The notes below the pieces were generated by a model. That model did not search any database and was not told where the DNA came from. It worked only from the letters and a program-made list of their open reading frames with translations. From Paludibacter jiangxiensis (GTDB lineage: Bacteria; Bacteroidota; Bacteroidia; Bacteroidales; Paludibacteraceae): a stretch of 38,558 nt of DNA. The stretch spans positions 1 to 38,558 of the forward strand of contig CAMDGD010000016.1 of assembly GCA_945897785.1 (NCBI GenBank), written 5' to 3'. The position numbers and the translations under genes were made by a program. Each line of letters starts with the position of its first letter. Position 1 is the stretch's first letter. This document shows, in pieces, positions 19,155 through 27,409 of this stretch.

Positions 19155-19832
19155 TTATTTTGATTTCTTTTCTCTGAATAAAATCTCGTCAATCATGCCA
19201 TATTCTTTAGCTTCTTGAGCAGTCATCCAATAATCTCGGTCAGAGTCTTTTTCAATTTGTTCAAAAGGTTTACCTGAGTGGTCGGCAATAATCGAATACA
19301 ATTCTTTTTTTAATTTCTGTATTTCGCGTGCGGTAATTTCAATATCCGATGCCTGACCTTGTGCACCACCCATGGGTTGGTGTATCATTACGCGTGAGTG
19401 TTTTAAGGCTGACCGTTTGCCTTTTTCGCCGGCAACCAGTAAAACAGCAGCCATAGACGCAGCCATGCCGGTACAAATAGTGTTGATATTGCTGCTAATA
19501 TATTGCATGGTATCGTAAATTCCTAGTCCGGCATATACAGAGCCGCCGGGAGAGTTTAAGTAGATTGAAATGTCTTTTCCAGGATCAGAAGAATCTAGAA
19601 AGAGCAATTGTGCTTGAATAACATTCGCTGTATAATCGTCTATTTGAGTGCCCAGAAAAATGATTCTATCCATCATCAATCTTGAGAAAACATCCATTTG
19701 CGTAACATTCAATTGCCGTTCCTCTAAAATAGATGGAGAAATATAATTACTGGTTATGTCAGCGTATTGATCAAGAGCCAAGCCGTTCATTCCTAAATGG
19801 CCGGTAGCAAATTTTCTAAATTCGTTATTCAT
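19155..19832 (-). CDS. clpP: ATP-dependent Clp protease proteolytic subunit ClpP
   Basis: 225 aa. The catalytic triad is complete: Ser126 in TGMAASMAA, His151 in SRVMIHQPMGG, and Asp200 at the end of KDSDRD (spacing 25 and 49, as in E. coli). The oxyanion-hole loop NSPGGSV is at 93-99. The N-terminal ~30 residues are a propeptide-like extension that would be trimmed. ClpP forms two stacked heptamers that degrade proteins unfolded by ClpX. It lies between tig and clpX, an order conserved in many bacteria. A promoter-like box and a long-loop hairpin lie in the 131 bp upstream, so it can be transcribed independently of tig. Confidence 0.96.
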   Translation of the reverse strand: MNNEFRKFATGHLGMNGLALDQYADITSNYISPSILEERQLNVTQMDVFSRLMMDRIIFLGTQIDDYTANVIQAQLLFLDSSDPGKDISIYLNSPGGSVYAGLGIYDTMQYISSNINTICTGMAASMAAVLLVAGEKGKRSALKHSRVMIHQPMGGAQGQASDIEITAREIQKLKKELYSIIADHSGKPFEQIEKDSDRDYWMTAQEAKEYGMIDEILFREKKSK

Positions 19833-19861
19833 ACAGTTATTTTTTTAATTAGTTAGCTATC

Positions 19862-19946
19862 AAAAAAGGCTTTTGGCACTTATCAGCAAAAGCAAAACAA
19901 ATGTAAAAAAAAATGTTTGCAATTACTAAAGCCAAAAGCCTTTTTT
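19862..19946 (-). terminator. Long-loop terminator between tig and clpP
   Basis: A 16-bp perfect inverted repeat (19862-19877 with 19931-19946) has a 53-nt loop. On the minus strand the second arm ends in six T. It begins 17 bp past the tig stop and so would terminate, or attenuate, tig transcripts before clpP. The loop contains the putative clpP -7 box. Confidence 0.6.
19898..19905 (-). promoter_or_regulatory. Possible -7 box of clpP
   Basis: The minus strand reads TACATTTG (TAnnTTTG), with a weak TTTA 21 bases upstream. The predicted start is near 19890, about 58 nt before the clpP ATG. Confidence 0.4.
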
Positions 19947-19963
19947 AAAAAGATGCTTTACGC

Positions 19964-21310
19964 TTATTTTGCTTCGAGCATTTTGTTAAAATCTTCGATA
20001 GTGATTTTTTTTGTGTCTAGTTTCACATTTTCTTTGATAATGGCAACTACCTTATCGTTAACCACACCGTCAATCACATTTTTTATCGATTTTTCATCCT
20101 TAATCATGTCTTTTACATAATTATCAAGGATGTCGTCTGGTACATTTGGCATGCCGTATTGTGCAAATTGCGCCAAGGCAATTTTTCGTCCGTAAGTATT
20201 AATATCTTCTGCTTCGACTTTTACTTCGTTGTCTTTAGCCATTTTTTCTTTAATAAGATGCCATTTTAGGTCTTCAATCATGGCAGCATAATCTTCGTCC
20301 AATTTCTCGGCACTCATCTTTTCGTTGCTAGCCAATACCCATCTTTTTAAGAATGCATCAGGAAATACTACTTTTTCAAGTTTTTTTACCAGTGCCTCAC
20401 GCGCATCAAAACCAAACTTATAGTTACTGTCGGCATCTAAATTGCGTTGGATGTTTTCTTTAATTTTTTCGCGAAATTCAGTTTCTGTTTTTACTACACC
20501 TTCGCCGTACACCTTATCGAATAAACTCTCATTTATTTCGCTTTCGATATACCTGGTAATGCCGGTAATTGTCATTTCAAAATCGGCCGTGATATTTTCA
20601 ACATCATCTTTAGTTATTTTAAGTAAAGAAGCTATCTCTGCAGGATTTTCAAATGCCTTTGTTGGATTAAATTTGATGGTATCACCAATTTTTGCTCCGA
20701 TAAATAATTTTTTTTGTGAGTTGCTTTTGATGTATCCCGGGCTTAGTACTCCGGCTTCAACCATTATGCCGTTTTCACCAGCACCAACTTCTTTTAAATC
20801 ACCTTTGATAACATCTTTTTCGTCAACCTCGGTAACTTGAATATACTGACCAAAACGACCGGTGTATTGTTTCACCTGATTTTCGATCATTTCATCTGTA
20901 AGGCTGATTTCGTAGAATTTGATTTTATCTTTTTTATCTATTGTAATATCAAATTCAGGCGCAAGTCCTAGGTCGAATTTAAATTCAAACTCGTCCATTG
21001 TATCAAAATCGATAGGCGCTTGTTCTGTTTCGTTTGGAAGTGGTTCGCCTAGAATATTCAGGTTATTTTCTTTGATATAATTGAAAATTCCGTCAGAAAC
21101 CACTTTGTTGATTTCTTCGGCAAGCACTGCTTTGCCATACATTTTCTTTATCAAACTAACGGGAACCATACCAGGACGAAATCCGGGGATATTCGCTTTT
21201 TTGCGGTAATCGCGTAAGGTTTTTTCTACTTTTTCTTCGTAATCGGCTTTCGACACTTGTAAACTTACTAGTGCATTAACGGCGTCGATGTCATTTTTAA
21301 CGATGTTCAT
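19964..21310 (-). CDS. tig: Trigger factor, ribosome-associated chaperone
   Basis: 448 aa, a normal length. The N-terminal ribosome-binding domain carries the signature IPGFRPGMVPVSLIKKMYG (about 40-58). The middle (about 155-245) corresponds to the FKBP-type prolyl isomerase domain but is diverged, as usual in Bacteroidota. The long helical C-terminal chaperone domain follows. Trigger factor binds near the ribosomal exit tunnel and shields nascent chains. It is the first gene of the tig-clpP-clpX stretch and has a canonical promoter directly upstream. Confidence 0.94.
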   Translation of the reverse strand: MNIVKNDIDAVNALVSLQVSKADYEEKVEKTLRDYRKKANIPGFRPGMVPVSLIKKMYGKAVLAEEINKVVSDGIFNYIKENNLNILGEPLPNETEQAPIDFDTMDEFEFKFDLGLAPEFDITIDKKDKIKFYEISLTDEMIENQVKQYTGRFGQYIQVTEVDEKDVIKGDLKEVGAGENGIMVEAGVLSPGYIKSNSQKKLFIGAKIGDTIKFNPTKAFENPAEIASLLKITKDDVENITADFEMTITGITRYIESEINESLFDKVYGEGVVKTETEFREKIKENIQRNLDADSNYKFGFDAREALVKKLEKVVFPDAFLKRWVLASNEKMSAEKLDEDYAAMIEDLKWHLIKEKMAKDNEVKVEAEDINTYGRKIALAQFAQYGMPNVPDDILDNYVKDMIKDEKSIKNVIDGVVNDKVVAIIKENVKLDTKKITIEDFNKMLEAK

Positions 21311-21362
21311 GTCAACAAATTTTGGCTAAGTTTCTGATAATTTGGTCTTTTGTAATGGGGTG

Positions 21363-21393
21363 CAAAAGTAATCATTTTTCGAACAACCACAAA
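21363..21393 (-). promoter_or_regulatory. Promoter of tig
   Basis: The minus strand reads TTTG (21393-21390), 19 bases, then TACTTTTG (21370-21363), a full match to the Bacteroidota consensus. The predicted start is about 45 nt before the tig ATG. Confidence 0.75.
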
Positions 21394-21442
21394 TTTTACA
21401 CGAATTTATAAGGATTTATTAAGAAGAAAAATGCTTTCTTAT

Positions 21443-24400
21443 TTATTCTTTAACCAAAAAGCGAAAAGCGTAGGCCCTGCCGTCGTCGAGGGTTAAATAA
21501 AGTACGAAAAAGCCGGGCGATTTACTAAAATCAAGCTTGGTTTTTTCTTGTTCGGTAGTTGTGGCATAAATGAATTTTCCGGAGGCATGATATATTTCTA
21601 TTTTTGCCGATGTTATTTGCGAAACAATAAAATCGCATAACTCTAGGATTAGCGTTTGGTCTGTTTTTACTGGGTTAGGGTATAGTTGTCCAATTTTTAT
21701 AGCTCCCTCATAGCTATCAATTTCTTTTTCGCACGAAAATAAATAGCTGCTATCGGCCAACATGATTTTAACTTGATAACTGCCCGAAAAACCATCCATA
21801 TCAGCTATCATTATTTCCGTTTCGTTAGTTAATGGCTGTCCGTTTTTATACCAAGTAAAGTCTATGGCCGGATAAGTAAGGGTGTCAATAAGTAAAACGG
21901 TTGATTTTGCAATAATAATATCGGAACTAAGGTTGATGGTAAAGGCAAATGGGAACAAAGCACTTTCTACCCCTATGCTATTACTAAACTGTAAAGAGGC
22001 CGTATAATTTCCGTATTTCACAGCACTCGGAATGGCTATAAATAAACTGTTTTCTGCGGGGACTGGTTGGTAAGCGGTATTTGAAAATCCCGCATTTAGA
22101 GCTTTTGTATCATACACTATACGGTATGCACTAGTTTGTCCGCCAAGCAATACATACTCTAGTTGGATGGCTTCTCTGTCGCACGAGCTTGCTGAATCCG
22201 TTAGTATTTCGATGCTTGTTTCTTCTATAAATTGCTGATTTACGGTGATTGTGATATCCGGTACGCCGGCAGCAGACAAGGTGATAATTGCCTGTCGGTT
22301 TATAGGGTTGGTGTTTGTGCTCACGGAAATTTGCGCTGTAGCATTTCCCGATGCACTTAGAGGAGATACCACAACCCAAGGTTCCGATGAAGAGGAGCTC
22401 CATAAGGTGTTTGATTGTATGGCAACAGATTGTGTGCCGCCAAGCGCATCAAAGTCCAATTCGTTTGAAGCAGCTTGCACAAAAGGAGCGCTTAAAATGA
22501 TAACAAAAGATACTGTATCGCTAGTTGCACCACTTGTGTCGGTAGCATACCATCGCACCGTGTCGTTGCCTGTATAAAAAGGATTGGATGTATAGTATAT
22601 GCTATCAAGAATTATACTTGCGCTACCGTTTGCTGTAGTTTGGTAAATATGGGCAAGCAAATAACTGTCGTCGACATCTGTAATAGCTAGTTTTATTTTT
22701 ACCGGTAACCCTGCAATGCCTGTAACTAATGTATCTCGTGCAACTGGAGGGTCGTTTACGGGTAAAACGGTAATTAGTATCCACGAGGCACTTGAAGCCC
22801 ATCCATCGTCTGCTTTAAGTTGAATTGAATCGACCCCGAAAAAGTCTGTCTCCGGAGTATACAAGATTGTATCTTTATAAATGATAGCATTGCCATGAGT
22901 GGGAGAACTTAGTATGCTGTAATAAATGCTGTCGTTGTTTGGGTCTATAGCATTAAGTGTAAAAAAAGTAATGCTGTCTTCGTTGGTGCTGTAATTTGTT
23001 GTTTGAATTATTGGTGGCTGATTGTCGATAATTACTACCGTGGTAGCAGTATTTCCCCAAAGGGTATCGGGAAGCAACGCATTCTTTTCACCTATGCGAT
23101 AGGTAAAAGACAGTGAATTTCCGTTATTTACAGGAGGAGAAAAGAATAGGGTAGTGCCGTCTGTAGTGCCATTTGTGATTGGTCCGGTGGTAAAAAGTAA
23201 GGAGTCTTTTCCTGTTTCATAATCGTAATTGTTGGCAAAGCAGCTGTTCATTGGTATTCCGTAATTAGCCCCGGTTACTCCGGTTCGTATAGTATCCGGA
23301 AAAGCAAAAGGGGCATTATTTACACCTTGTAGTGCCGGATAGGTGGAGTCGTTGCGGATACCCCAAGTGCTTGTATAGTTTAGGCCGTTGACAAAAGCCG
23401 CATCTTTCATTTCGGCAATGCTTACTCCGACAATTGGATTAGCAGGGGTCAGTTCAACACCAATATCAACAGTTGTGTTTGTTGTTTCTGTATTATAATA
23501 GCAGGCAGTAAATATTCCGTTGAAACTACTGCCGGCAAAACCTCCTGAGAAATTAGCTCCAGAAAAGCTTCCGGCATTGTAACAACTATCAACAGTAGCT
23601 GAAAAAATTTGGCCAATAAAACCACCAATGCTGGAGGTGGTACCTATAACATCGCCTGTAGAATAGGTGTTTTTTATAGTTGATGAGGCTCCGTATCCGG
23701 CTATACCACCTATAAAACTTGCTCCCTTGCATAAGCCGGTTTGGTAGCTTTTTGAGATAACAGCTCCGGTAAGGTATCCGCTTATGCCTCCCACATAGGT
23801 ATTTCCTTCAATAGTAGCTACATTATAACAGGCTTGTATTGTTGAGTTTGCATAGCCACATATTCCGCCTGCATTGGTGTAGCCAAAAACATGGCCGTAG
23901 TTACTGCAAGAAGCAATAGTTCCTCCGCTAGTGCGGCCTGCAATTCCGCCTCCGTTTTTAGATGAGGCTGTAATAGAACCACGGTTATAGCAATTGCTTA
24001 TTGTGCAAGCGGAAGTGGTATAACCCACAATTCCTCCGGCAAATTCTAAGGAGCTGATATTACCGCTGTTGTAGCATGCAGAAAAAGTTGCTGCACTAGC
24101 ATATCCGGCAATACCGCCACTGTATAAGTTGTCAGCTCGAATACCGCCTTCGTTCCAGCAGCCAGTAATAGTAGCGTTTATTGCATAGCCAACAATACCT
24201 CCTACATTATCAACAAGACCAATAACAGAGTCGGTATTATAGCAATGACTCACGGTGCTATTGTTGCAGTAGCCAGCTATGCCACCAACAAAAGCCCTTC
24301 CTTTAATATACGCATTAACTAGCCCTACGCTATCAATTAACGCGGTATTGTTTAAGTACCCAAATAATCCAATGTTGTTTGTAGCAGGCCTGTTTATGTG

Positions 24401-24706
24401 TAAGTTCTGGATGGTTTTCCCTTTACCGTAGAGTTTTCCGGTAAAAGGAGCTGCACTAGTGCCGATAGGAATAAAGCCCAACCCCCCGTTTTCGCCGGCA
24501 GATGCCGATGCATCAATATCATTGTTGAGTTGATATATTTTCGCCTTGCTGTAAGTAGCATTTATGCCCACTCTTTTAAGGTCGGCATAATCTTCAATTT
24601 TATAAGGGTTAAGCTCGGTTCCCGCGCCCGGAAGCACTCCGCCTGCGCCAAATAGGCAAGTAGATAGCACGATGAAGAAAATAAGTAGCCATTGTTTGTA
24701 AGGCAT
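21443..24706 (-). CDS. Secreted GLUG-repeat / BACON protein with T9SS sorting domain
   Basis: 1087 aa from the ATG at 24704-24706. An upstream GTG in frame at 24727 overlaps the -7 box and cannot be the start. Order of parts: signal peptide (1-20); a short segment PYKIEDYADLKRVG typical before GLUG arrays; eleven GLUG-type repeats (about 112-408); a probable cadherin-like/Big_9 region with NEDSITFFTLNAIDPNND (about 565-725); a BACON domain (about 740-833) with LDFDALGGT and the Trp-rich strand SEPWVVVSPLSASG; an Ig-like stretch; and a clear T9SS sorting domain starting at QLYPNPV and ending FRFLVKE. BACON domains are linked to binding carbohydrates or mucin, and GLUG arrays occur in adhesins. 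An exported surface adhesin or glycan-binding protein is the best inference; no catalytic residues were seen. Confidence 0.88.
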   Translation of the reverse strand: MPYKQWLLIFFIVLSTCLFGAGGVLPGAGTELNPYKIEDYADLKRVGINATYSKAKIYQLNNDIDASASAGENGGLGFIPIGTSAAPFTGKLYGKGKTIQNLHINRPATNNIGLFGYLNNTALIDSVGLVNAYIKGRAFVGGIAGYCNNSTVSHCYNTDSVIGLVDNVGGIVGYAINATITGCWNEGGIRADNLYSGGIAGYASAATFSACYNSGNISSLEFAGGIVGYTTSACTISNCYNRGSITASSKNGGGIAGRTSGGTIASCSNYGHVFGYTNAGGICGYANSTIQACYNVATIEGNTYVGGISGYLTGAVISKSYQTGLCKGASFIGGIAGYGASSTIKNTYSTGDVIGTTSSIGGFIGQIFSATVDSCYNAGSFSGANFSGGFAGSSFNGIFTACYYNTETTNTTVDIGVELTPANPIVGVSIAEMKDAAFVNGLNYTSTWGIRNDSTYPALQGVNNAPFAFPDTIRTGVTGANYGIPMNSCFANNYDYETGKDSLLFTTGPITNGTTDGTTLFFSPPVNNGNSLSFTYRIGEKNALLPDTLWGNTATTVVIIDNQPPIIQTTNYSTNEDSITFFTLNAIDPNNDSIYYSILSSPTHGNAIIYKDTILYTPETDFFGVDSIQLKADDGWASSASWILITVLPVNDPPVARDTLVTGIAGLPVKIKLAITDVDDSYLLAHIYQTTANGSASIILDSIYYTSNPFYTGNDTVRWYATDTSGATSDTVSFVIILSAPFVQAASNELDFDALGGTQSVAIQSNTLWSSSSSEPWVVVSPLSASGNATAQISVSTNTNPINRQAIITLSAAGVPDITITVNQQFIEETSIEILTDSASSCDREAIQLEYVLLGGQTSAYRIVYDTKALNAGFSNTAYQPVPAENSLFIAIPSAVKYGNYTASLQFSNSIGVESALFPFAFTINLSSDIIIAKSTVLLIDTLTYPAIDFTWYKNGQPLTNETEIMIADMDGFSGSYQVKIMLADSSYLFSCEKEIDSYEGAIKIGQLYPNPVKTDQTLILELCDFIVSQITSAKIEIYHASGKFIYATTTEQEKTKLDFSKSPGFFVLYLTLDDGRAYAFRFLVKE
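23483..24373 (-). repeat. Array of eleven GLUG-type peptide repeats
   Basis: Copies of GGIAGY or close variants (GLFGYL, GGIVGY, GGICGY, GGISGY, GGFIGQ, GGFAGS) recur every 26-29 codons, each followed by a CYN-like motif with Cys and Asn. The spacing fits one turn of a beta-helix or solenoid. The repeats are diverged at DNA level, so this is an old array. Confidence 0.85.
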
Positions 24707-24726
24707 ATATCCAATATCTTTTAACA

Positions 24727-24734
24727 CAAAGATA
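24727..24734 (-). promoter_or_regulatory. -7 box of the GLUG-protein gene
   Basis: The minus strand reads TATCTTTG (TAnnTTTG), 20 bp before the ATG at 24706. A very short leader is implied. The -33 position is weak (CTTTAA). Confidence 0.5.
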
Positions 24735-24820
24735 GCTATTTTGTTAATTTAAAGATACTTGTAGAAGATAATCTTTTAGAAAAAAAGTAGTTGTTTTTGT
24801 AAAACTCCGGGGTAAGAAAA

Positions 24821-24865
24821 AAAGGACGCAAAGCTTGATTAAAAAATCAGTTCTTTGCGTCCTTT
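24821..24865 (-). terminator. Terminator of the nfnAB operon
   Basis: A 13-bp perfect stem (24821-24833 with 24853-24865) is followed on the minus strand by a T-rich run. It is 55 bp past the nfnB stop and shields the GLUG-protein promoter. Confidence 0.85.
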
Positions 24866-24920
24866 ATGTTATTGTTAAAAACAACTAGCTTTTTGCCAAT
24901 TATTTAGTAATTGTTCAAGC

Positions 24921-26372
24921 TTATTTTTGGTTCTTAATAAATGCATCAATGCCTTCAGCGGCTTTTCGTCCGTCGCCCATGGCTAAAATAACGGTAGCAC
25001 CACCACGCACAATGTCGCCACCGGCAAAAACTACAGGGATTGACGATTGCATTTCATCATTAACTACAATGGTTTGCCATTTGGTTATTTCTAATCCGGG
25101 GATAGAACTTGGCACAATAGGGTTCGGTGATACGCCAATAGCTACAATAACCATATCTACATCGATAGTTTCGATGGCTCCGGGTATTTCAACCGGACTA
25201 CGTCGGCCTGATTCATCTGGTTCGCCAAGGGTCATTTTTTGTAAACGCATTTGCGTTACCCGTCCTTTTTCATTACCTAAATATTCTATTGGGTTATGTA
25301 AGGTCATAAATTCTATACCTTCTTCTTTGGCATGTTTCACTTCTTCAATACGAGCAGGCATTTCTTCTTCAGAGCGACGATAAACAATCATGGATCGTTT
25401 AGCTCCTAATCGTTTAGCTGTACGCACAGAGTCCATTGCCGTATTTCCACCACCGATAATTGCTACATTTTTTCCGAAGAAAACAGGGGTGTCCGATTCA
25501 GGGTTTGCCGCATCCATTAAGTTAACACGGGTAAGGTATTCGTTCGAAGAAAGGATATTGATTAAATTCTCTCCATCAATATTCATAAAACGAGGCAATC
25601 CTGCTCCGCTACCAACAAAGAAGCACTTGAACCCTTCAGCTTGCAAATCTTCTAAGGTAACTGTTTTACCTACAAGGCAGTCGGTTATAAATTTTACGCC
25701 CATTTTACGCAATACTTCTACTTCCACATCAACAATTACATTGGGCAAACGAAATTCAGGAATACCATATTTTAGTACACCGCCAACTTCGTGTAAAGCT
25801 TCGAAAACGGTAACATCGTATCCTAATTTTGCTAAGTCGAGCGCACAAGATAATCCGGCTGGACCACCTCCAATTACGCCAATCTTAGTACCATTGGCAG
25901 GCGCACATTCAGGTACATCCATTTTGCCACTTTCTCTTTCGTAGTCGGCTGCAAATCTTTCTAAGTGTCCAATGGCAACAGCTTCTTTTCCCATTTTTAC
26001 ATGGATACATTTGGCTTCGCATTGAATTTCTTGTGGACAAACACGTCCGCACACTGCTGGTAAGGCGCTGGTTTTCTTAAGTACTTTGGCGGCTTCTAAA
26101 AAGTTGCCTATTTCAATATTCTTGATAAATCCGGGAATGTCGATGCTTACCGGACAACCTTCTACACAACTTGGATTAGCACAATCGATACATCGCTGTG
26201 CTTCTTTTATTGCTTGTTCTGCCGTTAACCCTTGGTTAACTTCTTCCTTGTTTTTGATACGGTAGTCGGGAGCTAGCTCATTCATATGTACACGCGCAGT
26301 GCTTGTGCGGTCTTTTGCTTTTATGTTTTTACGCAACTCGTCGCGCCACGGTGCATTTCTATCTTCAGCCAT
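24921..26372 (-). CDS. nfnB: NfnAB large subunit (GltD-like NADPH oxidoreductase)
   Basis: 483 aa, GltD/NfnB-like. The N-terminus holds two [4Fe-4S] motifs: Cys61, 64, 69, 73 and Cys108, 112, 118, 122. An FAD-binding VIGGGPAGLS follows (166-175), then an NADP(H)-binding IIGGGNTAMD (305-314) and the C-terminal FAD contact VFAGGDIVRGG. NfnAB is a cytosolic electron-bifurcating complex that couples NADH and reduced ferredoxin oxidation to NADPH formation, reversibly. Alone, the sequence could be called glutamate synthase small subunit. The partner directly upstream (nfnA, 72 bp) and the absence of a large glutamate synthase gene argue for NfnB. An older name for the pair is sulfide dehydrogenase SudAB. 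Confidence 0.9.
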   Translation of the reverse strand: MAEDRNAPWRDELRKNIKAKDRTSTARVHMNELAPDYRIKNKEEVNQGLTAEQAIKEAQRCIDCANPSCVEGCPVSIDIPGFIKNIEIGNFLEAAKVLKKTSALPAVCGRVCPQEIQCEAKCIHVKMGKEAVAIGHLERFAADYERESGKMDVPECAPANGTKIGVIGGGPAGLSCALDLAKLGYDVTVFEALHEVGGVLKYGIPEFRLPNVIVDVEVEVLRKMGVKFITDCLVGKTVTLEDLQAEGFKCFFVGSGAGLPRFMNIDGENLINILSSNEYLTRVNLMDAANPESDTPVFFGKNVAIIGGGNTAMDSVRTAKRLGAKRSMIVYRRSEEEMPARIEEVKHAKEEGIEFMTLHNPIEYLGNEKGRVTQMRLQKMTLGEPDESGRRSPVEIPGAIETIDVDMVIVAIGVSPNPIVPSSIPGLEITKWQTIVVNDEMQSSIPVVFAGGDIVRGGATVILAMGDGRKAAEGIDAFIKNQK

Positions 26373-26444
26373 CTTTTTTTGAGTTTCTAGTGTTAATTTT
26401 TTGTTTTCTTATTGAAGTTTGCAAGAGTTAATTTGCAAAGGGTT

Positions 26445-27260
26445 TTATAAAGCTTTGCAGTTTTCTTCTGCTTCAATATCTTTATATGTACCTAGCCTGG
26501 ATATCATTTGATCAAAATCTACTTGGTGTGCATCAAACTCGGGACCGTCAACACAAACGAATTTTGTTTTCCCTCCTACAGTTACACGACAACCTCCGCA
26601 CATGCCAGTTCCGTCAATCATTATTGTATTTAACGATGCCACGGTAGGAACCTCGTATTTTTTTGTAAGTAACGAAACAAATTTCATCATTACTGCCGGA
26701 CCAATAGTTACGCATAGATTTACTTTTTCTCGTTGAATGATTTCTTCTACACCGTTAGTTACTAATCCTTTTTTGCCGTATGATCCGTCGTCGGTCATAA
26801 CTACAACTTCATCTGAATATGCTTGCATTTGTTTTTCAAGAATAATTAAATCTTTACTTCTAGCCGCAAGGATAGTAATAACTTTGTTTCCTGCTTTTTT
26901 CAAGGCTTCAACTATTGGCAACATCGGAGCAGCACCAACGCCACCACAAGCACATATTACGGTGCCAAAGTTCTCAATATGTGTGGCTTTACCAAGCGGG
27001 CCAACAATATGACCTATTTCGTCGCCTTCGTTTAAGTTACACAATTTTGCCGATGAGTGACCAACATTTTGAATAACTAATGTAATTGTTCCCTTGTCAA
27101 TGTCGGATGATGCAATCGTTAGTGGAATTCGTTCTCCTTTCTCGTCAACCTTTACCATTACAAAATGTCCTGCTTTACGAGATTTTGCAATTAAGGGAGC
27201 CTCAATATCCAAACGAACTACTTTGTCAGAAAAAACCTCTTTTTTTACAATTTTGTTCAT
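26445..27260 (-). CDS. nfnA: NfnAB small subunit (ferredoxin-NADP+ reductase type)
   Basis: 271 aa, a ferredoxin-reductase fold. The FAD domain (1-95) has RIPLTIASSD, and the nucleotide-binding domain has ACGGVGAAPMLPI (about 104-116). The C-terminal [2Fe-2S] site has Cys221, Cys224 and Cys236 in DGTGMCGGC and FVCVDGPEFD; the family uses three cysteines plus an aspartate, for which Asp216 is a candidate. It is similar to the electron-transfer subunit of dihydroorotate dehydrogenase (PyrK), but the match in length and the nfnB gene downstream favour NfnA. It is the first gene of the nfnA-nfnB operon, with its own canonical promoter. It indicates ferredoxin-based anaerobic redox balancing. Confidence 0.9.
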   Translation of the reverse strand: MNKIVKKEVFSDKVVRLDIEAPLIAKSRKAGHFVMVKVDEKGERIPLTIASSDIDKGTITLVIQNVGHSSAKLCNLNEGDEIGHIVGPLGKATHIENFGTVICACGGVGAAPMLPIVEALKKAGNKVITILAARSKDLIILEKQMQAYSDEVVVMTDDGSYGKKGLVTNGVEEIIQREKVNLCVTIGPAVMMKFVSLLTKKYEVPTVASLNTIMIDGTGMCGGCRVTVGGKTKFVCVDGPEFDAHQVDFDQMISRLGTYKDIEAEENCKAL

Positions 27261-27292
27261 AATATTAGGGTGTATTTGTTGAAAAATGAGTC

Positions 27293-27324
27293 CAAAAGTA
27301 CATTAAATAGTAATCAATTACAAA
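27293..27324 (-). promoter_or_regulatory. Promoter of nfnAB
   Basis: The minus strand reads TTTG (27324-27321), 20 bases, then TACTTTTG (27300-27293): a perfect match to the Bacteroidota promoter. The predicted start is about 26 nt before the nfnA ATG. Confidence 0.78.
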
Positions 27325-27409
27325 TAAGAATTGTCAATTTCGTAAAGAAATCCGGCTAAGTCGGTTTTTTTATTTTTCTTTGTAATGATAATTTTCATAT
27401 GCTATACTT

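Noticed and set aside
23483-24373. CRISPR-like or satellite repeat
   Set aside because: The regularity is in the protein (GLUG repeats); the DNA copies are diverged and stay in one open frame.
25390-25944. Plus-strand 184-codon open frame inside nfnB
   Set aside because: It is antisense to a conserved gene with full motifs, and the translated sequence has no domain-like pattern.
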